Shown in pieces: positions 24,330-37,319 of a stretch of DNA of 64,000 bases. Under the pieces are notes generated by a model. The model was not told where the DNA came from. It ran no database searches and was given only the letters and a program-made list of their open reading frames with translations. The DNA is taken from the NCBI RefSeq assembly GCF_032405125.1, contig NC_091072.1, positions 123,855,001-123,919,000 of the forward strand, given 5' to 3'. The DNA is from Capricornis sumatraensis (Eukaryota > Chordata > Mammalia > Artiodactyla > Bovidae). The position numbers and the translations under genes were made by a program. Numbering within the stretch: the stretch's first letter is position 1; every line of letters begins with the position of its first letter.

Positions 24330-24775
24330 ATTAAATCTAGGATTGACATTGATGCAACATGTATATAGTTCTAAGTCATTTTATTGTATCTGTAGATTGA
24401 TATAAGCACCATCACAATCAAGGTACCCAATTATCATGTCAATACAAAGATGTCTATTATGCTGTCTCTTATAGCTGTACTCACCTTCTACCCTGCCACC
24501 AACCCCAAACCTCTGGCAATCACTAGTGTATTTTTCATCTCTATAACATTGCCATTTGGGGAACAGTCTACTGTGAAATTGTGTAGCATGTGGCCGTTTA
24601 CGATTTTTCTTTTTAGCATAATGTCTTTGAGATCCATCCAAGTTGGTGTGTATATCAATAGTGTGCTCCTTTCTATTGCTGTGTAGTATTACACAGTATG
24701 GATGTGTGGACTTACTAGAGTTTGTTTGAGCATCATCTGTTGATGTTCTAATATCCATTTGTGGTCAGTGGAAGC
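24330..24775 (-). repeat. Ancient L1-like 3' region, antisense
   Basis: A decayed relic with 'cctctggcaatcactagtgt', 'tttgagatccatccaagttg', 'ctattgctgtgtagtatta' and 'catcatctgttgatgttc', the usual order in old antisense L1 3' ends. Confidence 0.6.
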
Positions 24776-25315
24776 TTGCTTCAGGTTGGTTCCTCTGTCC
24801 TTTTGATGTGGCCTCAGTTGTCTTCCCTGATGTTCCAGACATTCCATGTTTATCTTATCCATTTTCTACACTAGTCATTCCTCCAAGTGCTTTTGGTTCT
24901 TCCAAGATGGGAGTGATGTTTAGGACCAAAATTAAGGCTTTTGCAGTGCTCATTGCTACTGAATAATTAGTGTTTCTAGGACTTTCCAGTGGTAAGTTCT
25001 GTCAAAATCAATTATCTTTCAAATATGAAACTAGGTAATGAGTTCATCTTGATACTTTGGATTCACATTTAGAACTACAAGGATTTTGACCTCACCTCAC
25101 CCATGGTGCATCTCTGTCTCCCTCTCTGCCACTGAAAATTGTAGTTCCTAAGGACATAGCATAATTATGTATTAATATTTGTTTTGCCCCACATTATTCA
25201 CATGGCAGTCTCAAAACAACAGAACCAATGTTACCTAGGACAACATGATTATTAAAAGTAGCTTGTGAGTTTTTAATAATTCTCTTTGTTTTTCAAGTAT
25301 ATGTATGAGATGTGT
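24776..25315. other. No gene seen
   Basis: Intronic sequence without recognised elements. Confidence 0.45.
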
Positions 25316-25537
25316 GGGCTTCCCAGGTGGCACTGGTGGTAAAGAATCCACTGCCAATCCAGGAGACATAAGAGACAGGAGTTTGACCCCTAGGTTGAGA
25401 AGATCTCCTGGAGGAGTTCATTGCAACCCATTTCAGTATTCTTAGCTGCAAAATCCCATGGATCGAGGAGCCTGGTGGGCTACAGTTCACAGGGTTGCTA
25501 AGAGTCAGACATGACCGAAGCAACTGAGTGTGCGTGC
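25316..25537 (+). repeat. Bov-tA SINE
   Basis: Sense copy from 'gggcttcccaggtggcac' through 'ggagcctggtgggctacagt' to 'agagtcagacatgaccga'. A 7-base duplication, atgagat, lies at 25305-25311 and 25538-25544. Confidence 0.88.
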
Positions 25538-26250
25538 ATGAGATATATACAGTAAAAGTGCTGCTTTAGACTCACTCGATATAGTTCCTTTTGTAAAGTT
25601 ATGGCTCATTTGTTTCATGCTGCTTTTGATTTTTAGGGTTTGTTTTTTTTCTTGCCTTTGATTTTGTTTTAAAATCATGTAAACACTCCTTCTGAATCTA
25701 CAAGGCAGTGTCTATTCAGGGAGATCTGCCCAATGCTCTCTACCCCATTGCCTCCCTCCATCTGTAAGTAACTCTTTTTTCTCTTTTCTTCCTTCATCTC
25801 CTTTTCCTTCTCTTTTCAGTTTGCTTTTGCTCTAATTTAAGAGAAATAGCTTTCTTCCCATCTTAAATAAGTGGTAGCATATTTTATACTTTTTTCTCAC
25901 TGATAATATGTCCTAGAGATTACTCCATAGCACTAGGTTAGGGTAATCACTATAAACTTTCGTTATTGAACATTTATTATGCTGTAATAGCTCCTTAAGA
26001 ATTACTGATGTAGCCCAAATGATTTCACTTTTGTCTGCTCTTTAGCCTTTAATTCTCATTCCTGTTTTGAAAAGTCTATCTTTTCATATTTTTTAACTTA
26101 CTTTTAAAAACACTTTGTTTAAATAATAGAATTCATTGACTTCTCTCTGATTGTAAAATATTTTTTATTAACTGTTAAAAAGTTTTGAACTACAGAAAAT
26201 TATGGAGAAGAAATTAAAGGATGCTTAATATCATATCCAAGGATAGCCTC

Positions 26251-26467
26251 TACTGCTTCCTTGGTGGCTCAATGGTAAAGAATCTGCCTGCCAATGCAGC
26301 AGATGCAGGTTTGATTCCTCGGTCAGGAAGATCCACTGAAGAAGGGAATGGCAACCTGCTCAGAATTTTTGCCTGGAAAATCCTATGGACAGAGGAGCCT
26401 GGCAGGCTATAGTCCACAGGGTCGCAAAAGAGCCTGACATGACTTTGCAACATGACTAAACAACAAC
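26251..26467 (+). repeat. Bov-tA SINE
   Basis: Sense copy: 'tgcttccttggtggctcaat', 'aagaatctgcctgccaatgc', 'ggacagaggagcctggcagg', ending in a CAACAACCAC tail. Confidence 0.88.
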
Positions 26468-26470
26468 CAC

Positions 26471-26811
26471 CATAACAGTTGTCATAGACTTGGTGGCTTA
26501 AGCTATAGACATTTATTTCTTATAGTTCTGGAGGCTGGGAAATTGAAGATCAAAGTGCTGGCAGATTTAGCTCTTGGTGAGGGCTCTTACTTACTTGCAG
26601 ATGGTCATCTTGGTATTGTATTCTCACAAGACAAAAAGCAAAGAGAGAAGCTTTCTCATGTCTTTTCTTATTAGGGAACTAATTCCATTATGAAGGCTGC
26701 ACTGTCATGACCTAGATACCTCCCAAAGTCTTCTTTTCCAAATACCATCACACTGGAGATTAGGGTTTCAAGATGAATTTGGGGGATTATAAGCATGCAG
26801 TCTGTAACAGC
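26471..26811 (-). repeat. MLT1-type MaLR LTR
   Basis: Antisense LTR: 'agacttggtggcttaagcta', 'cttatagttctggaggctgg', 'tcatgacctagatacctccc', 'ataccatcacactggagatt' and 'agtctgtaacagct'. It is an old non-coding MaLR relic. It directly abuts the Bov-tA tail. Confidence 0.8.
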
Positions 26812-27737
26812 TTACCCGTCTTTTGACCTTTTAACAACTGAATTCATATTGTATAATGCTGCTTGTTCTTTTATTTTTGGTCATGTTATCTTATTTTTAT
26901 TTAAGAAAGTATAATGAGTGTTTACACATCTCTTTAAATATTCTTCTAAATGTAATTTTAAATAATTTAATGGTATTATTCCCTTACATGGTTACACTAA
27001 AATTTATTTAAGCATTCCCTTATATATAGGTTGTTTCCAGGTTTTTACTAATAATTCTTTCTGTGTGCCTCTGATTTGAGTGTAATTACTAAAGGTTGAT
27101 GAAATGTTTTAGGCTTTGATGCATGATGCCAATTGCTATTCAGAAAAAAAAGTGCTCAGGGTTATATAAATTATCTCTCACATGAGAAATCCATGATTTT
27201 GTGTGTCTCATAGTATCCAAGCCAACATGGTATTCTGCTCTTTTAAAATTTAGCATTTATAAAAAAGAGACACTAGTGTAAATCTCTCAGAGTGTCTCAG
27301 ATTTGTTTTCAAAAGGTGAATCTATAGATCTCTCTTTGCTTGTGAGAAGATGATGCTCTGTTGCTGATTGGTGAGCAGCTTACCTCCATACTGTGCGCTG
27401 GCAGCTTTATATAGTCCAGTAATTACAGTAATTACAATTCCATTGACTGTACATATAGGGGGCTCTGTACAGTTTTAGTGGTTGCTAAACTTTTGTTTCT
27501 TTCTGTCCTCCTCTCCTTTTTGTTGTTTTAACAAAATGATACTATAAAAAAATAACTTATATTGGCTTATCCAAGCAGAAAAGATTTATCTGACAGCTAG
27601 AAAATGTGGGTGAGAAAACTCTAGTTCTCATGTTTTCAGAATTAACAGTTCAACCAATTAGTAGATATCTTCCACCAGAGAAACACTTCTTTTTTATTAA
27701 ACTCTTACTCATGAGGAATAGCAAGTCATGAATTAAG

Positions 27738-27739
<2 letters not shown>

Positions 27740-27775
<36 letters not shown>

Positions 27776-27798
27776 TGTGTGTTTGCATGTGTGTGTCT
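27740..27798. repeat. (TG)n microsatellite
   Basis: About 59 bases of TG repeat with small interruptions (tatg, tttgcatg). It is a likely polymorphic marker. Confidence 0.95.
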
Positions 27799-28471
27799 AG
27801 AGCAAAGGAAAAAAAAGCTAATTTTTTTCCTTTTAATTTTGCAGAACTTGTGGTTTGGTTACTCCTTAACATTTTATTCTACTGTACTCTACCAACCTGC
27901 TAGACAATGGCATATGGGGTGATCTTCTACTTCTGCTTTCCCAGGGCATTGCCACATTGAACCCTGAATGTCCTATGTCCCAGCAAGCTGCTCAGTACTA
28001 GGAAGATTGGACTGGTTGGTCACGCTTGATGACAATCCAGTTTCATGTATGGAAATCTCTTGGATTGGGAAATGTCAGGCTGGACAATTTTCAGAAGGTT
28101 TATAGCTGAGCTTGAACTTAGTTTAGGAGAGAAAAAATGTATTTGTTAAAATAGTGTCTCAAATTGGGCCCTGATGTCTATCAGTATGGTTTGTAAAGGG
28201 AGTATTATATAATTAGGATTCTAAATATTTCATTTTGATGAATTGAATGCCTACTGTGCAAAACTGTGCTAAGTCTGTGTGAAAACTTAGCTGAGACAGA
28301 AAAAACACTATTTTTTAAATTGAACATTAAGTTACTTTGCACATGGTTTGATGACTAGAAATATAGCAACGCTGTGATAGTATGGCAGTGAGGAAATGAA
28401 ATTGGCTGCAAAGAAAATGGAAACATGATATTTAACAAGTTGTTCTGGAAGTCATTAGGACAGTGAAGCTG
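27799..28471. other. No gene seen
   Basis: Intronic sequence without recognised repeats. Confidence 0.45.
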
Positions 28472-28910
28472 TTTCAGTTCAGTCCTGTTCAGTCTCTCAG
28501 TCGTGTCCAACTCATTGCAACCCCATGGGGACTGCAGCACACTAGGCTTCCCTGTCCATCACCAACTCCTAGAGCTTACTCAGACTCATGTCCATCGAGT
28601 CGGTTATGCCATCCAACCATCTCATCCTCTGTCATCCCCTTCTCCTCCTGCCTTCAATCTTTCCCAGCATTAGGGTCTTTTCCAATGAGTCCGTTCTTCA
28701 CATCAGGTGGCCAAAGTATTGGAGTTTCAGCTTCAGCATTAGTCCTTCCAATGAATATTCAGGAGTGATTTCCCTTAGGATTGAGTGGTTGGATCTCCTT
28801 GCAGTCCTAGGGACTCACAAGAGTCTTCTCCAGCACCACAGTTCAGAAGCATCAATTCTTCAGCACTCAGCTTTCTTTATAGTCCAACTCTCACAGCCAT
28901 ATGTGACTGG
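28472..28910 (-). mobile_element. BovB 3' fragment, older copy
   Basis: Antisense terminal BovB region. It is more diverged than the copies at 40899 or 62901: 'gccttcaatctttcccag' and 'gaatattcaggagtgattt' replace the younger forms, as in the copy at 55256. 5' truncated. Confidence 0.9.
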
Positions 28911-31620
28911 ATCAGGGCTGCTGCTAGTCAATAGTGAAATTTATACTAAGTAGAGAAAGCTGTGCAGGCATGAGATGTAGTGGGTGGATGATGCTTTAGT
29001 CAGGACACTGTTTACTGTTTGGGGCCAATTGGGAAAAGGCTAGCTTCTCTAGGGCAGAAGCAGTCAGTACTAGAGCACACAGGTTGTCAAACTGAGCATG
29101 AACTGGATTTCAGTCCTCTCAGCCCCTCAGTTCCTCCTCAGCTGGCTCCCTTGTGCACGGACAACCTGCATTTGAGTATTTGCCTTCAGTATCCAAGCTG
29201 AATTAAAGGAGCCCCATGAACAAGAAGACTGCTAAAAGCCAGATTAAAACTTTGTATTCTAGGAAAATATTTTGCTCTCTTCTAGGAAGGAGGGAGATAA
29301 TAGAACTTGAGAGAAATGAAACCCTTTCGTATCCTTATCTTAGATAAACTTCACATTTCTTTTTGTACCCCTGAAGGATAAGTCATAGGGTCTTGGTATT
29401 TTCAGCTGAGTTGTGGTCACTCTTATAGTGTTGATGACTTTGGGTGCCTTTATGAGCTGGGCACTCTGTTGACCATCTTATATACCTCACCTCATTGAAA
29501 TCCTGCCCTCAACCTTGTAAGGCAGAAATTATGATGAGTATCTTATGGCTGAGGTACACAAGGCCTAGGGTGCCTTATCTTTTAGGTTTACCATGCCGAG
29601 TAGCCCCTGTAATATTAAGAGTGCATTACTTTGAGAGCTTAGGGCAAAAGACTCAGAGAGATCCTTCTGCAATCAAGGCATTATACACAGAGATAATGAA
29701 AACCTAGCAAACTGCTATTATAACATTGCTTTCTTAATGGTAAATGGTTAGTTTGGAAAGTATAAGTAAAATAAAAATAAATGTAATTAAATATGTGAAT
29801 ATATGTATGAATTATATGGCTGGGAATGGAGTTTCTAGTTTCTTTCATGACTTTTCTACTTAGGCTTTTTTATATTATGTTTTAAAATGGAACTGTTAGA
29901 TCCAGAAGGATATCAAGAGAAAATTTAAAAAATTATATAACCAAAATAAATATTCATTTGAAAAAATATAGGCTTGATCATTATGGATTCCTAACTTATA
30001 CAATAACAATAGACTTTTTATGCAAACATTAAAACTCTGACAGTTATCTGAATAATGATTGTTTCTATGTTATGTGTACTCAGTGCTAAGAACCACTGTG
30101 ATTCATATTTTTACTGTGAAATTATAGCTGTCTCCTCAGGAACATTTAGTGTGCATGAGCTTTGGAATTTAAAAACAAAACCAAATTACCCAGAGGTGAA
30201 GCATTAAATTTTTGAATTTTTAATAAATATCCTGTTATGTTCACCTCAGTGTAAAAACTGGAGTTCCAAGGGAAATAAAGCTTGATTCCCCCAAAGTGAG
30301 ATTCTTGTAGGAATAGTGAATTTTTGAAGATGTTTGCCCAAATCATGCAGGAATGACTGACATTCACTTTTTGCTCCTTGCAAACCTGACAGTCAACCCT
30401 CCTGCCTTACATACAAAAGGCTTGAGGAGTTGGAGCCAGAGCAACGGGCTGTCTCTGGATGTTTGCTTCTCTTCTCCTGTATCAACACTGCTTATGTCCC
30501 TGTAAATGGTGTTGTGTTTCCTTAGGCCACTTACTCTGCTGCAGGCCTCTGACCACAGTAAGGGCAACGCTGCAGGGAGGTAATCTATTTCAGGAGAAGC
30601 TGTGGTCTGCAGGAAGCCCAGGCTGCCAAATGTCTTCCTTGGCCTCTACATGAACTCAGTGCATAGAACCTTGTGTGCTTGGGGGCTTCTGGATTTACTG
30701 CTGTTATTACAGGTTGCTACAGAGCATGTGCATGAGGGTCGGGGAGGAGTGATGAGTAACTATGCAAGGCCTTAGATGGAAAGCTGGATTGGAGAAAGTG
30801 GCCTTGTTAAGGTCCTCTCCCTACCCTAAATCTAAGCTGCCTGGATCTGTAAAACAGTACCCAGTCTAAATTACTTCCCCAGTTATACAAGCTTGCAAGT
30901 GGGATAAAGACCTGGTTGAGCCAGCCTGTCCTATGTTCTACATGGATGGAACAGTAGAGGAGACACCAAGAAAGGATACTGATGTGCATTACAAGGTAGC
31001 CTCTACTGTTAGCAGTGGTGGCCCTTTTATGTTCTGGGTACCTAGGAAGCAGGTCAGAGTTGAGACTATAGGAAGAGGTGGTGTTGCTCCAGGTACTTAA
31101 AGAGCCCTGGTGACAGGGGTGGTAACACCAGGTAGGCAAGCTTAGGGGAAAGGGAGTTGCCTGGGTGAGATCTTTATGCCCATGTGTCTGAGCAAAAGGC
31201 AAATGGAATCAACATCAATCATATTTAGATATATTCTTCTGCTGTTCAAGTCATCAGGATTTTATAGTTTCAATTTAACTTTTCTTTATTCAGATTTCAG
31301 ACACTTGACTTTGAAACACTGAGAAGTGTTCCAAGGAGGAGTAGGGGCTCCTTTGCTGTGTTTTCAGGGAGACCGCATGCCCAGAGCAGGCTGTGTTCAC
31401 TCCAGTGCCTGTGCAGCAACACGGGCAGTTCTCCTCTTTGCCCCTGCTGCCTTCCCCTACTCTCCCATCTTTGGTCCCTCTAGATCCAGGTCAAGTTCAC
31501 CTCTTCCCTGCATCCTCCCTTCCTTTCCAACTCCATGTTGATTTCTTCATTTTCTGAGCTCCTTTAGTCCTTTATCATGTGAACTGCTCATTGAGGCTGT
31601 GAAGAAAGTACAGAAAGGTT
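28911..31620. other. No gene seen; one MIR-like trace
   Basis: Repeat-poor intronic DNA. A possible MIR/L2 trace lies at about 29460-29560 ('cctcacctcattgaaatcct', 'gtaaggcagaaattatga'). Sequence at 30380-31200 and 31320-31560 is less A+T-rich, with frames at 30807-31202 and 31326-31541. I see no splice-bounded exon or known family. Confidence 0.4.
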
Positions 31621-31624
31621 GGTA

Positions 31625-31800
31625 TAATGATGGGATGTGGGCTAGAGAAACGGGATGCCTAGGTTCAAGCCCCAGTTCTGCTAATTACTGACTTTATGAT
31701 CTTCAACAAGTTCATTCACTTTTTTATGCCACAGTTTCCCCATCTGTTAACATAAAATGAGAATAGATATAGCACCTGCTTCATAGTTGTTATTTTTTGT
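31625..31800 (+). repeat. MIR SINE
   Basis: Clear MIR order: 'taggttcaagccccagttct', 'tgatcttcaacaagttcatt', 'cacagtttccccatctgtta', 'aatgagaatagatatagca'. Confidence 0.85.
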
Positions 31801-32335
31801 GTGTGTTTAAAGAATTAATACATGTGCTTATGACAGTTTCTAGTTATGCACATAATTGTTAGCTGTTATTTAAATGTTAAACATATGTATTTATTTCTTT
31901 CATACATTGATTCTAGTATTCAATATTTACCTTGTTAAATTGAATATTGCTGGGCAGAGGGCTCAAGATGGCAGCATTGAAAGATCCTGAACTCAACCTC
32001 CTCCCATGGAAACAACAAATCTATAACCACATGTAGAATAATTCCCTCTCAAAGGGACCAGAAAACTTGATGAACAGAGTCTCTCTAATAATAAAGGGTG
32101 AAAGGACGCTTGGATTCCCTGAGGAGCCAGGGATCCAAACTCCATATGAGGTGCCCCAACCCTCTGATTCTGTACAGGAAAGATGAGGCCCCAAACACCT
32201 GGCTTTGAAAACCAACTGGGAATACAACCAGGAAAGCCACTGAGCTACAAGAAATGGAAATCTGCTTTCCAAGGGCTTGTATATAGATTCATCTAATAAA
32301 AAACCAGGGTAAAAACACTAGATTTAAAAATGTGT

Positions 32336-32545
32336 GGGGCATAGGTAATGGCTTCTCCTGTGTCTCCACCTGCAATTCAGAAGACACAGGAGACCTAGGT
32401 TTGATCCTTGGGTTGGGAAGATCCCCTGAAGAATGTCATGGTAATCCACTCCAGTATTCTTGCCTAAAGAATCCCATGGACGGAGGAGCCTGGCAGGCTA
32501 CAGTTATAGGGTCGCAGGGTCTGACATGGCTGAAGTGACTGATGA
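32336..32545 (+). repeat. Bov-tA SINE
   Basis: Sense copy within the L1: 'gcttctcctgtgtctccac' (altered head), 'gggttgggaagatcccctga', 'ggacggaggagcctggcagg'. It runs directly into a (CA)n tail. Confidence 0.85.
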
Positions 32546-32579
32546 CACACATACACACACATACACACACACACACATG
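32544..32579. repeat. (CA)n microsatellite at SINE tail
   Basis: CACA/TACACA units expanded from the Bov-tA tail. SINE tails are a common seed for such repeats. Confidence 0.9.
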
Positions 32580-34213
32580 TGAAAAGAACCCACTTACTAG
32601 ACTTGAAGCATCTGCTGGAGAGGAATACTCCCTGAGAACTGAGACAATGGTGGGGATCATTTTTTGACTTCAGGGTCCCTTGCTAATACTTCCATTGGCA
32701 GGTACCATTTTGGAAATCACCATCTAACCTGTTAGCGCCAGTGCACAAGCCTTGCTAAGAACCCCACCCACCCCTGCATCTCAGCCAAGTCTCATAGTCT
32801 ACCAGGCCCTGCAAATATTTGGAGAGCCAGCCCTAGCCACCAGCATACCGCAGCAGCAGCCATAGCTCTACCTCAGCTGAAGGACATATAACCCACATAG
32901 TGGAAATCCCTTGAATGGGAAGATTTAATGTTTATAAATATATATGCACTCAACCAAAGGATACCATGATGTATAAAGTTAATATTAACAGAGTTAAGGG
33001 AGAAATTGAAAGCAATACAATAGTAGTTGAGGACTTTATAACACTCTATTTACATTAATGAATAGATCATCTGGACAGAAAATCAATAAACATCAAACTA
33101 AATGACACATTAAACCTCATTGACTTAACTAGGTATATAGAGAATTTTCCTCCTAAAAACAGCAGAGTATAGATGCTTATTAAGTACATATGGAACATTC
33201 TGTAAGAGAGATTACATGCTAGATAACAAAACAATTCTAAATAGATTCAAGAATATTGAAATATCAAGCATCTTCTCCAACTACAATGGTATGAAATTGG
33301 AGATTAATCACAAGAAAAAAATGGAAAAAAAACACAAATCTGGAGGTTAAGCAATGTGCTACTGAATAACCAAGAGATCATCACAGGAATCAAAGGCGAA
33401 ATAAGAAACCTAGAGACTAAAGAAACATATCAACATATCAAAATCCCAGAGAGGAAGGTTCAAAGCAAAACTTTCTTCAAAAAACAAGAAAAATTCCAAG
33501 CAAACAATCTAAATTTACACCTAAAGGAGCTAGAAAAGGAAAAGCAAATGAAGGAAATAAAGATCAGAGTGGAAGTAAATGAAATAGGGTCTTAAAAAAT
33601 AGAAAAGACCAATAAATCAAAGAGCTGTTTTTGAAAAAAATGAACCAAATCAATAAGCTATTACCTGGGTTAACCAAGAAAAAGAGAGTGGGCTCAAATA
33701 AATAAAATCAGGAATGAAAGACAAGTTACAACTGATATCACAGAAATACAAAGGATCGTAAGAGACTACTACAAGCAATTATACACCAACAAACAGGACA
33801 AAGTAAAAAAATGGATAAATTTCTATTAACATATAGTTTTCTAAGACTGAATCATGAAGAAATAGAAAATCTGAATAGGCCAATTACCTAACAAAGAATT
33901 TTAAACAATAATCAAAAACCTCCTAACAACATATGCCCAGGACCAAACAGCTTCACTGGAAAATTCTATAATACATTTAAAGAAACTTTAATGCTTATTC
34001 TTCTCAAACTCTTCCAAAAAATCGAAATGGTAGAAAACCTTCCAAATGCATTTTACAGAGCCAACGTTATCCTAATATTAACAAACCAAATCTAACAATA
34101 TATTAAAAGGATCATACACCATGATAAGGTGGGATTTATTCTAAGGAAGCAGGGATCATTCAACATATAGATCTGTCAACATGCTATACTACAATAACAA
34201 AATGAAGTATAAA

Positions 34214-34514
34214 TTTTTTTTTGGTGCCAGACCCACAACTTTATTTTCAAAAGCAGCTTATATACCCCAAGTTGTACATAAAGAAATAATGGAACATGCA
34301 GAGTTATGCAAGGGCAGCAGTCCTGACCCTTATTGAGACCAGGCTTTCTTCTTGCATACCTTCCCATATACAAAAGGTCCCAGGCGGTTTCACATCATCT
34401 TCTGGCCAAGGGGCCTGTTAACATTTTTATGGCTCTTTTCCTAGATAAATGTCTTATCAACCAGAAAACTCTTTTTCCCCTGAAGTGTTTTTTCTTTAAT
34501 CTGCATCACCCTCA
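34214..34514 (-). repeat. Retroviral LTR U3-R fragment with poly(A), inside L1
   Basis: On the minus strand the insert ends with a TATATAAG box (34257-34264), an AATAAA signal (34240-34245), 17 further bases ending in 'ggcacc', then a run of nine A. Imperfect duplications aagtataaa (34205-34213) and aagtactaaa (34515-34524) flank it, and L1 sequence resumes at once. The close TATA-AATAAA spacing suggests a betaretrovirus-like (class II) ERV LTR. It is non-coding. The ERV assignment is inference. Confidence 0.6.
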
Positions 34515-34844
34515 AAGTACTAAAAATTATATGATCATCTCATTAGTTGGAAAAAAGCATTTGACAAAATTCAACATCCATTTATGATAAAATCTTTCAA
34601 CAAAGTGGGTATAGCGGAAATGTGCTTCAACATAATAGAGCCCATATATGACAAACCTATAGCTAACATCATACTCAATAGTGAAAAGCTGAGAGTGCTT
34701 CCTCTAAGATTAGAAACAAAACAAGGATGCCAACTCTTACTGCTTTTATTCAACAAAGTATTGGACGTCCTAGTCACAACAGTTATATAAGGCATCCAAA
34801 CTGGAAAGAAAGAAGTAAATCTGTCACTGTTACAGATAATGTGA

Positions 34845-35043
34845 GTTACTAAGTCATTGTCTGACTTTTTTGCACCCCCATGGACTGTATAGCCCACCAG
34901 ACTCCACTGTCCATGGGATTTCCCAGGTAAGAAGACTGGAGTGGGTTGCTATTTCCTTCTCCAGGGAATCTTCCTGATTCAGAGATTGAACCTATGTCTC
35001 CTGCACTGCAGGCGGATTCTTTACCACTGAGCCACTGGGGAAG
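34845..35043 (-). repeat. Bov-tA SINE
   Basis: Antisense copy within the L1: 'aagtcattgtctgactttt', 'ggtaagaagactggagtggg', and the tRNA-like head 'accactgagccactggggaa'. Confidence 0.88.
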
Positions 35044-36523
35044 AAAATTCTAGACTGTGCCAAAAAACTTTTGGAACTAATAAATGAATTCAGTAAAGTT
35101 ACAGGATACAAAATCAATGTACAGAAATCTGTTGTTTTCATGTACTAATAATGAACTGTGATGAAGGGAAATTAAGAAAATAATTCTATTTACAATTGCA
35201 TCAAAAATAATTAAATACTAGGAATAAATTTAATCAAGGAGATAAAAGACCTGTACACTGAAAGCTATGATACTGATGAAAGAAATTGAGCAAGATACAA
35301 AATATGGAAAGATATTTCATGTCCGGAGACTTCAGGAATTAATATTATTAAAGTATCTGTATTACCCAAAGCAATCTACAATTTTGGTGCACTCCTTATC
35401 AACATTTCAACGGCAAATTTCACAGAACTAGAAAAAATAATTCTAAAATTTGTATGGAAACACAGAAGACCCCTATTAGCCAAAATAATGTTGAGCAAAA
35501 ACAATCCTGGAGTTATCACACATCTTGATTTCAACCTATACTACGAAGCTATATTAATCAAAACTGTAAGATACTGGCACAAATACAGACATAGAACAGT
35601 GGAACAGAATTGAGAGTCAAGGAATAAACCCACTCATCCATAGACAATTAATCTACAACAAAGAGCAAAGAACAACATACAGTGGAGAAAGGACAGTCTC
35701 TTCAATAAGTGATGTAGGGAAAACTGAACAGTCACATGCAAAAAAATCAAATTAGACCAGTATCTTACACCATGCACAGAAATCAAGTCAACGTGGATTA
35801 AAGACTTGAAGGTGAGACCTGAAACTATAAAATTCTCAGAAGAAAACATAGGCAGTAACTTCATTGATATTGGTCTTAACAATGTTTTATGGATATGATT
35901 CCACAGGCAAGATAAAAAATAAACAAAATAAAAGATACATACACAAAATGCAAAATAAAACAAAACAAAAAGTAAACAGGACTAAATCAAACAGAAAGCC
36001 TTTGCATAGTCAAAGAAACTATCATAGAATCAAATAGGCAACCTACAGAACAGGAGAAGATATTTGCAAATTATATATGCACTAATGGGTTAAGATCCAA
36101 GATATATTAAGAACTCGTAAAACTCAACAGGAAAGTAAGCAACCCAATTAAAAAATTAGACAGAGGATCTGAATTGACCTTTTACTCAAGATGACCACAA
36201 GCACATGGAAAAATCTTCAACATCAATAATTATCAGGTAAATGAAATCAAAATCACAATGAAATATCACCTCCCACCTATTAGAATGACATACAAAAAGA
36301 CAAGATATAGCAAAATGTTGAAAAGAATGTGGAGAAAAGGGAGCCCTTGTACATTATTGGTGGTCTGTAAATTGGTGCAGCCATTATACAAAACAGTATG
36401 GAGATTCCTTGAAATAATTAAGAATAGAACTGCTATATGACCCACCTATTCTATTTGTGGATATTTATCTGAATATCACAAAAATATTAAATCAAAAAAA
36501 ATGATACACCCTGCTGTTCATTG

Positions 36524-36714
36524 TGGGCTTCCCTTGTGGCTCAGACGGTAAAGCGTCTGCCCGCAACATGGGGGTCGGGAAGATCCCCTGGAGAAGGAAA
36601 TGGCAATCCACTCCAGCACTCTTGCCTGGAAAATCCCATGGACGGAGGAGCCCGATAGGCTACAGTCCATGAGGTTGCAAAGAGTCGGACATGACTGAGC
36701 GACTTCACTTCACT
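36524..36714 (+). repeat. Bov-tA SINE with 10-bp duplication
   Basis: A little-diverged sense copy from 'tgggcttcccttgtggctca' to 'gagcgacttcacttcact'. Perfect duplication ctgttcattg at 36514-36523 and 36715-36724, within the L1 ORF2 end. Confidence 0.94.
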
Positions 36715-37319
36715 CTGTTCATTGCAGTATTATTTACACTAGCCAACATATGGAAGCAATCTAAGCGTTCAGCAAATACTACTCAGTCATTAAAAAGAAT
36801 GAAATCCTGCCATTTGGACCTTCTTGAGGGTGTTTTGCTAAGTGAAATAAATCACATAAATAAAAGACAAGTATGATTTCACTCGTGGGATTATTAAAAA
36901 AAACAAGCAAAAAATAAAAACAAGCATAGATACAGAAAACAGATTAATTGTATCAGCCAGAGGAAAGGAGTTGGAGGGTGGGGGAACGGGTGATGGGGGT
37001 CAACTGTATGGTGATGGATGATAACTAGACTTGCAGTGGTGATTACTCTGTAGTGTATACAGATGTTGAACTATAATTCAGTACACCTGAAACTTACATA
37101 ATACAAATATTGTTGTTGGAATAACTTGTCATTTTTCATAGTGATATAGTTCTAGCAGCCTTTTTGTTAGTTTCCTAAATTAATCTGGTATCTTCTGGTA
37201 TCTTGACTTAACATCCTTTAAAACATGTAACTGGTATGTTTGTACTTCTGAGAGTAGTTTTTGAAATTTAAGCATACCCCTTGAAGGTGAAAACAGGTTT
37301 AGTTGGCAATGATTAAAAG

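Larger units (their letters stand above)
25620..27130 (-). repeat. Possible ancient L1 relic, antisense, interrupted
   Basis: Weak signal only. Old antisense L1-like phrases such as 'aagcattcccttatatatag' and 'ggttgtttccaggttttta' occur near 27010-27040, and a similar decayed pattern runs at about 25880-25985. A Bov-tA and an MLT1 LTR lie between. The boundaries are guesses. Confidence 0.35.
31952..37110 (+). mobile_element. Decayed near-complete L1 of an old placental family
   Basis: The element starts with a 'gggctcaagatggcagca' 5' end. It runs through a long A-rich ORF1/ORF2 region ('caagagatcatcacagga', 'ttcagtaaagttacaggata', 'attctaaaatttgtatgg') and the ORF2 C-terminal area, and ends in a 3' UTR with 'tcactcgtgggatt' and 'cagtacacctgaaacttaca'. 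No long frame survives. It is split by Bov-tA copies at 32336, 34845 and 36524 and by an LTR fragment at 34214. The host part is over 4 kb. Confidence 0.85.

Noticed and set aside
30380..31560. Less A+T-rich stretch with frames on both strands
   Set aside because: No splice sites in register, no recognised protein family and no CpG-island character; treated as ordinary intron.
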